Assembly (NCBI GenBank): GCA_947172415.1
Contig: OX359200.1
Coordinates: 1,738,501 to 1,802,500 of the forward strand
Reading direction: 5' to 3'
DNA: 64,000 nt
DNA from: Chondrosia reniformis
Taxonomy: Eukaryota; Porifera; Demospongiae; Chondrillida; Chondrillidae
The position numbers were made by a program, and so were the translations under genes. Below the pieces are notes generated by a model that saw only the letters and a list, made by a program, of their open reading frames with translations, was not told the DNA's origin and searched no databases. Positions 60,142 to 64,000 of the stretch are shown here, piece after piece (the first letter of the stretch is position 1; each line of letters starts with the position of its first letter).

Positions 60142-63100
60142 CTAGCTTTGCTTTCTTTGAAAGAAGCTAAGGATGGCTTGAGCACACTCTTCTGATAACC
60201 ACCTCTCTACCAGAAGGTTGCATTCTCTTACGTTCACCTCCTCCAGCTCCTTCCTGGCTACATCTCTCATGAGCTTCTTGGAAGTGAGGAAAGACTAAGA
60301 GGAAGGAAGATGTGTTTAGTTGCAAAATGATCAAAGTATGATGGAATTGAGAGTAGATGGACAGAAACAGTTGACGGACTAATAAATTATAAACAGTTGA
60401 CGGACTAATAAATCATAAACAGTTGATGGACTAATAAATTATAAATAGTTGACGGACTAATAAATCATAAACAGTTGATGGACTAATAAATCATAAACAG
60501 TTGACGGACTAATAAATCATAAACAGTGGAAGGGCTAATAAATCATAAACAGTGGAAGGGCTAATAAATCATAAACAGTTGACGGACTAATAAATCATAA
60601 ACAGTTGACGGACTAATAAATCATAAACAGTTGACGGACTAATAAATCATAAACAGTTGACGGACTAATAAATCATAAACAGTTGACGGACTAATAAATC
60701 ATAAACAGTGGAAGGGCTAATAAATCATAAACAGTGGACGGACTAATAAATCATAAACAGTTGACGGACTAATAAATCATAAACAGTTGACGGACTAATA
60801 AATCATAAACAGTTGACGGACTAATAAATCATAAACAGTGGAAGGGCTAATAAATCATAAACAGTGGACGGACTAATAAATCATAAACAGTTGACGGACT
60901 AATAAATCATAAACAGTTGACGGACTAATAAATCATAAACAGTTGACGGACTAATAAATCATAAACAGTGGAAGGGCTAATAAATCATAAACAGTGGAAG
61001 GGCTAATAAATCATAAACAGTGGAAGGACTAATAAATCATAAACAGTGGAAGGGCTAATGTTCTATAAAAGACTGAACAAACATAAAACAAGAGAAACTG
61101 TCATAGCTCAAAAATTAACAGTCTTTGTGATTACAGGCCTGATTGATCCAATCAGATGTGCTTCAATCACAGTTTTACCTGTGGTGGTAGACCAGCCATG
61201 TATTGCACAACTTCATTCACTTTCTGATCAAATTCTGACAGGGGAAAGATCCGTGTCACAAGGTTCCTCTCCATTGCTTCGGTAGCAGTTAACTTTTGGT
61301 TTAGCAGCAACATCTCATTAGCCTAAACAAGAGAGAATATATTTCATTAGCCTAAACAAGAGAGAATATATTTCATCAGCCTAAACAAGAGAGAATATAT
61401 TTCATTAGCCTAAACAAGAGAGAATATATTTTCAGCTGCAATTTGAAAACAACATTCTTGAAAGAATTCAGGTAATATGTAAATAGGCATGCATAAAGTC
61501 TTTACTGAAAGTTAAACCTCATGTTTAGTCTGTGTATACATACAATAGGACGAAAGTGAATGTGATTAATTAAGTATAACTTCTCAGACTAGGAATCAGG
61601 AATTATATTTTGTAATTCAATCCTCTGGTGTTGTATGAGGTAATCATATATAGTGAACGTGCACATCATTGCATACCTTAGTGGAACCCATTATCCGTGG
61701 AAATAGATATGAGGAACAGCCTTCTGGACTTTGGGCAATTCGGGTGAAGGGAGTGTGGAAGGTCGCCTTATAAGGGAGGACAGAGATTCTTATGCAATGC
61801 AGAAAATTAGCTTTAAAATGCTTGGAAATGTGTATTTAGTAGTGATGAAAGATGAAAAATATACAATACCAGAAGTGATAAATTACTGTGATTTAAAGAA
61901 ATTCAGTAATTATAATGCTAACTCTTATTTTAATACACAAAGGTAGAACAACATGCATGCTGCCTCTTTGATTGAGAAACTATAATAACTTGTGTCTCAA
62001 TTAATCACTTTGTTCAAATAAAATGGCTACCATTAGCAATTATAGCCATATTAGCTCACTGTATCTGCTGCATACACAAAGTCATACAGTCCTAATATGG
62101 TAACTGTGATTCCAACTGCTGGTCCATTGACAGCTGCTACCAAAGGCTTTGGGAAGTTGATGAAGGCATCAACAAAACTTCTACAAGGAAGTAACAGTAA
62201 TTAACAAAACTACATAAGAATGCATCAAGAGTATATACTTACGTAGACGTATCATAAAATTGAAACTTATTAGACATATATACATGAGGACACCGTATGA
62301 CCTCTCTAGGCCAGTCATGTACGTACGTACTTGCTTTTAGTGGCCATTTTAATAGAGTCCCAAAAATTAACATAATTTGGTTTCATAAACTTTAACCCTG
62401 ATAATCCGGCCACCCATCTAATACAGCTAGGCAATTAGGACCCACAGATGACTAGATTAGGAAGGTCCCACTGTAAGTACAAGTAGCATGCACATAGTCC
62501 ACCTGAATATGCTACGTACGTAGCTTCACTTAAGTACTGTATACCGGAAACTGAATGCACATGTCTAAAGAATGCGAGATATGCCCACATCCACAATCTT
62601 CTGACGTGTATTGATTTGATATCTCAGTAATTCCATATACTGTTGATACACTCTTAAGTTACATCTCGCATTCTTTTAATCACAATGTATTACTCAAACC
62701 TGTAATTTGGATAAATTGCAATCTATTACCCTTGCAATCAATTCCCAATATACAGTATCGGATCATTATATAAATTACATAACTCAGTTATTAGGTAGTC
62801 CTCCCATATCCAAACAGTAATCTTTCACAGATAGGTCATCTTTCGACCTTTGAGCATTTAGAAAGGCAATGTGATAGGTCTTTTTGCGGTTAGACATTTT
62901 AACCCTGTATGTGAGTTAATTTCAGCAACAGTTGATGGGTTGAATGTTTGACCATAAAAGACTACCTAACTGAGTGTTAGTAGACGTTCTAAAAGTTGAG
63001 AGATGATAACCTCACTAAAGGTAAATTTGACACTGTTAAAAGAAGTTTTTATTGTCATATTTTAACATACTTTAGTCGCACACAAGCCTCATCGGCCATC

Positions 63101-63933
63101 TTCTGCGGACCCTCTGGAGGAATGTTGGCAAAGTTACTGAGGTCATTTCCGCTGGAATAGTAGTCTCCGGCTCCTCTCGTCACTACCACCTTAACAGAGC
63201 TGTCACTGGCAGCACGTTCCAGTAGAGATACAATCTCATCATACATCTGTGGAATGGAGGAATTACGTATGTGCAGGAGTGGATCAGTAGCTGTATTTAG
63301 ATAGAACAGGTAATAAATGCAGGGCTGCACTATAGCAGGCAATTTAATAATCTTAGTATTTTGTATTAAATGGAACATGACAAAGATTCACAAAATATCA
63401 ACAAGAAGACAAGGATTACCAGGGTCACTGATGAAGGGTGGAATTCCCAGAAAAACTATCTGGCCCAGTGGAGAAGAAGAGAAGTACAAGAAATACCCTT
63501 GTATATCATCCTAAGCTCTCACTAGGTTTAGTTCCTGACTCTAAAGTAGATGTAGCATGTAAGAAAATGGAACATGGATGGAACATCTTTTGACTCCTTG
63601 AGCATGTTTGGCCAAAATATTCAAAAACTGCATTTTTAGACACTCAAAAGTGTTGAAAGATGTACCATCCAAAAGTAGTACAATAAATCACTAATGAATT
63701 TCTGCTTTACTTGAAACCCTTCCTAAGAGCCTAAATCTCTGATTCTCAATAACCTCAGTTAGTAAGGCATTCTTCTTCTGTGGTCTGTTGAGCATGATAG
63801 TGAGGACGCCATTTTCATTGGTGACTTTGAGATTCTGAGAGGTAAGTTGTGAAGAGGATGCTACATCTGGTACAGGTTCAGTATGTGATAAGAGATCATT
63901 AACCAACTCTGAATACTGCTTCACTGCTTCTTC
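60142..63933 (-). CDS. ECI2: Enoyl-CoA delta isomerase 2-like (5'-partial)
   Basis: Six minus-strand exons are visible: 63933-63754, 63246-63071, 62180-62060, 61766-61677, 61322-61179 and 60294-60142 (stop). They give 287 residues, all in phase. The crotonase fold is recognisable from [38 protein letters not shown] (oxyanion region), [40 protein letters not shown] (the PEG glutamate expected to shift the double bond), [17 protein letters not shown] and [19 protein letters not shown]. This order matches ECI2, which isomerises 3-enoyl to 2-trans-enoyl-CoA in fatty acid oxidation in mitochondria and peroxisomes. The upstream acyl-CoA-binding domain and targeting peptide would lie beyond the right edge. 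The C-terminus is FFQRKQS, without a canonical SKL-type peroxisomal signal. An attaaa (minus, 60018-60023) may be the polyadenylation signal. Confidence 0.92.
60362..61058. repeat. Minisatellite, 26-bp unit, ~27 copies
   Basis: The unit is gacggactaataaatcataa + acagtt, with a variant class (ggaagggctaat). The alternating blocks of variants suggest higher-order duplication. It lies in the last intron of the ECI2-like gene. Confidence 0.96.
61312..61425. repeat. Short tandem duplication spanning a splice acceptor, ~4 copies
   Basis: The unit cattagcctaaacaagagag + aatatattt (about 30 bp) covers the 3' splice site and first codon of ECI2 exon 61322-61179. Three further copies of the acceptor therefore lie upstream in the intron. 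Confidence 0.88.
62395..62475. mobile_element. pogo-like transposon terminus (fragment)
   Basis: gattaggaaggtcccactgta reads, inverted, as tacagtgggaccttcctaatc, which matches the general form of the pogo-type end at 7511 (tacagtggaacctgcctaat). The inner taatccggccacc is also typical. The opposite end was not found. Confidence 0.5.
62567..62678. mobile_element. MITE with aaagaatgcgagat ends
   Basis: The left end taaagaatgcgagatatgcc and the right end acatctcgcattcttttaa form an inverted repeat of about 14 bp. It is related to the diverged copy at 10195-10320. The length is about 110 bp, without an ORF. Confidence 0.65.
62780..62985. mobile_element. Inverted-repeat element in ECI2 intron
   Basis: aactcagttattaggtagtc at the left pairs with gactacctaactgagtgtta at the right, about 200 bp apart. 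No ORF and no clear target duplication are seen. Confidence 0.6.
63395..63570 (+). repeat. Dispersed repeat R1 copy
   Basis: R1 copy in an intron of the ECI2-like gene. It shows the cagggtcactgatgaagggt, ctggcccagtggagaagaag and gctctcactaggtttagttc blocks. Confidence 0.75.
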
Positions 63934-64000
63934 CTGAGAAAGAGCAGAAATGACAGAAAAAGCATGTCACAATTCCAAATTACACTTTCTCTATCTATAG

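Noticed and set aside
60362..61058. CRISPR-like regular array
   Set aside because: Pure tandem repeats without unique spacers, in an intron of a eukaryotic gene. The same reasoning excludes CRISPR for all other arrays.

Overview
The window looks like nuclear DNA from an early-branching animal, most likely a demosponge; I am confident of 'intron-rich metazoan', less so of 'sponge'. The evidence is AT-rich sequence, multi-exon genes with canonical GT/AG splice sites and mostly short introns, and animal families (TTC38, G-alpha-s, a non-receptor tyrosine phosphatase, copines, fibrinogen-domain secreted proteins, lysosomal phospholipase A2 group XV, enoyl-CoA delta isomerase 2). Exons were assembled by eye from splice sites, phase and family resemblance. 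No transcript or database evidence was available.

Layout. 0.9-7.0 kb: 3' part of a TTC38-like gene (+), with two pogo/Tigger-derived MITEs in its introns. 9.0-15.1 kb: an unrecognised six-exon gene (-) for a 257-aa two-pass membrane protein. 17.4-27.5 kb: complete 12-exon G-alpha-s gene (+), with minisatellites in several introns and a dead HIRAN-like ORF in one. 28.3-31.6 kb: compact 290-aa tyrosine phosphatase (+), convergent with copine A. 31.8-57.0 kb: a cluster of three copine loci (-) alternating with two fibrinogen-related genes (+). Copines A and C look intact. Copine B is a pseudogene lacking exons 1-3 and 6, with two nonsense codons and a frameshift. Its position suggests it arose at the junction of an ~8-kb tandem duplication of [fibrinogen-related gene + copine exons 12-4]. 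57.1-59.9 kb: PLA2G15-like lysosomal lipase (+), whose start codon lies only 78 bp from that of copine C. 60.1-63.9 kb: ECI2-like gene (-), running off the right edge.

Noncoding DNA. Most long introns carry a minisatellite (18-61 bp units); these arrays account for nearly all the long repetitive open frames. Several non-autonomous DNA transposons are visible. They include a 1.5-kb foldback element 45 bp upstream of copine A that still encodes a 42-residue helix-turn-helix fragment, and a 210-bp inverted-repeat insertion whose empty site is preserved in the paralogous copy. tRNA-derived SINE-like copies and two dispersed repeat families recur throughout.

Functionally the genes are a mix of signalling (G-alpha-s, phosphatase, copines), secretion or recognition (fibrinogen-domain proteins) and lipid metabolism (PLA2G15, ECI2). 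I see no operon-like pathway. The most informative features are the copine/fibrinogen duplication history and the transposon remnants.
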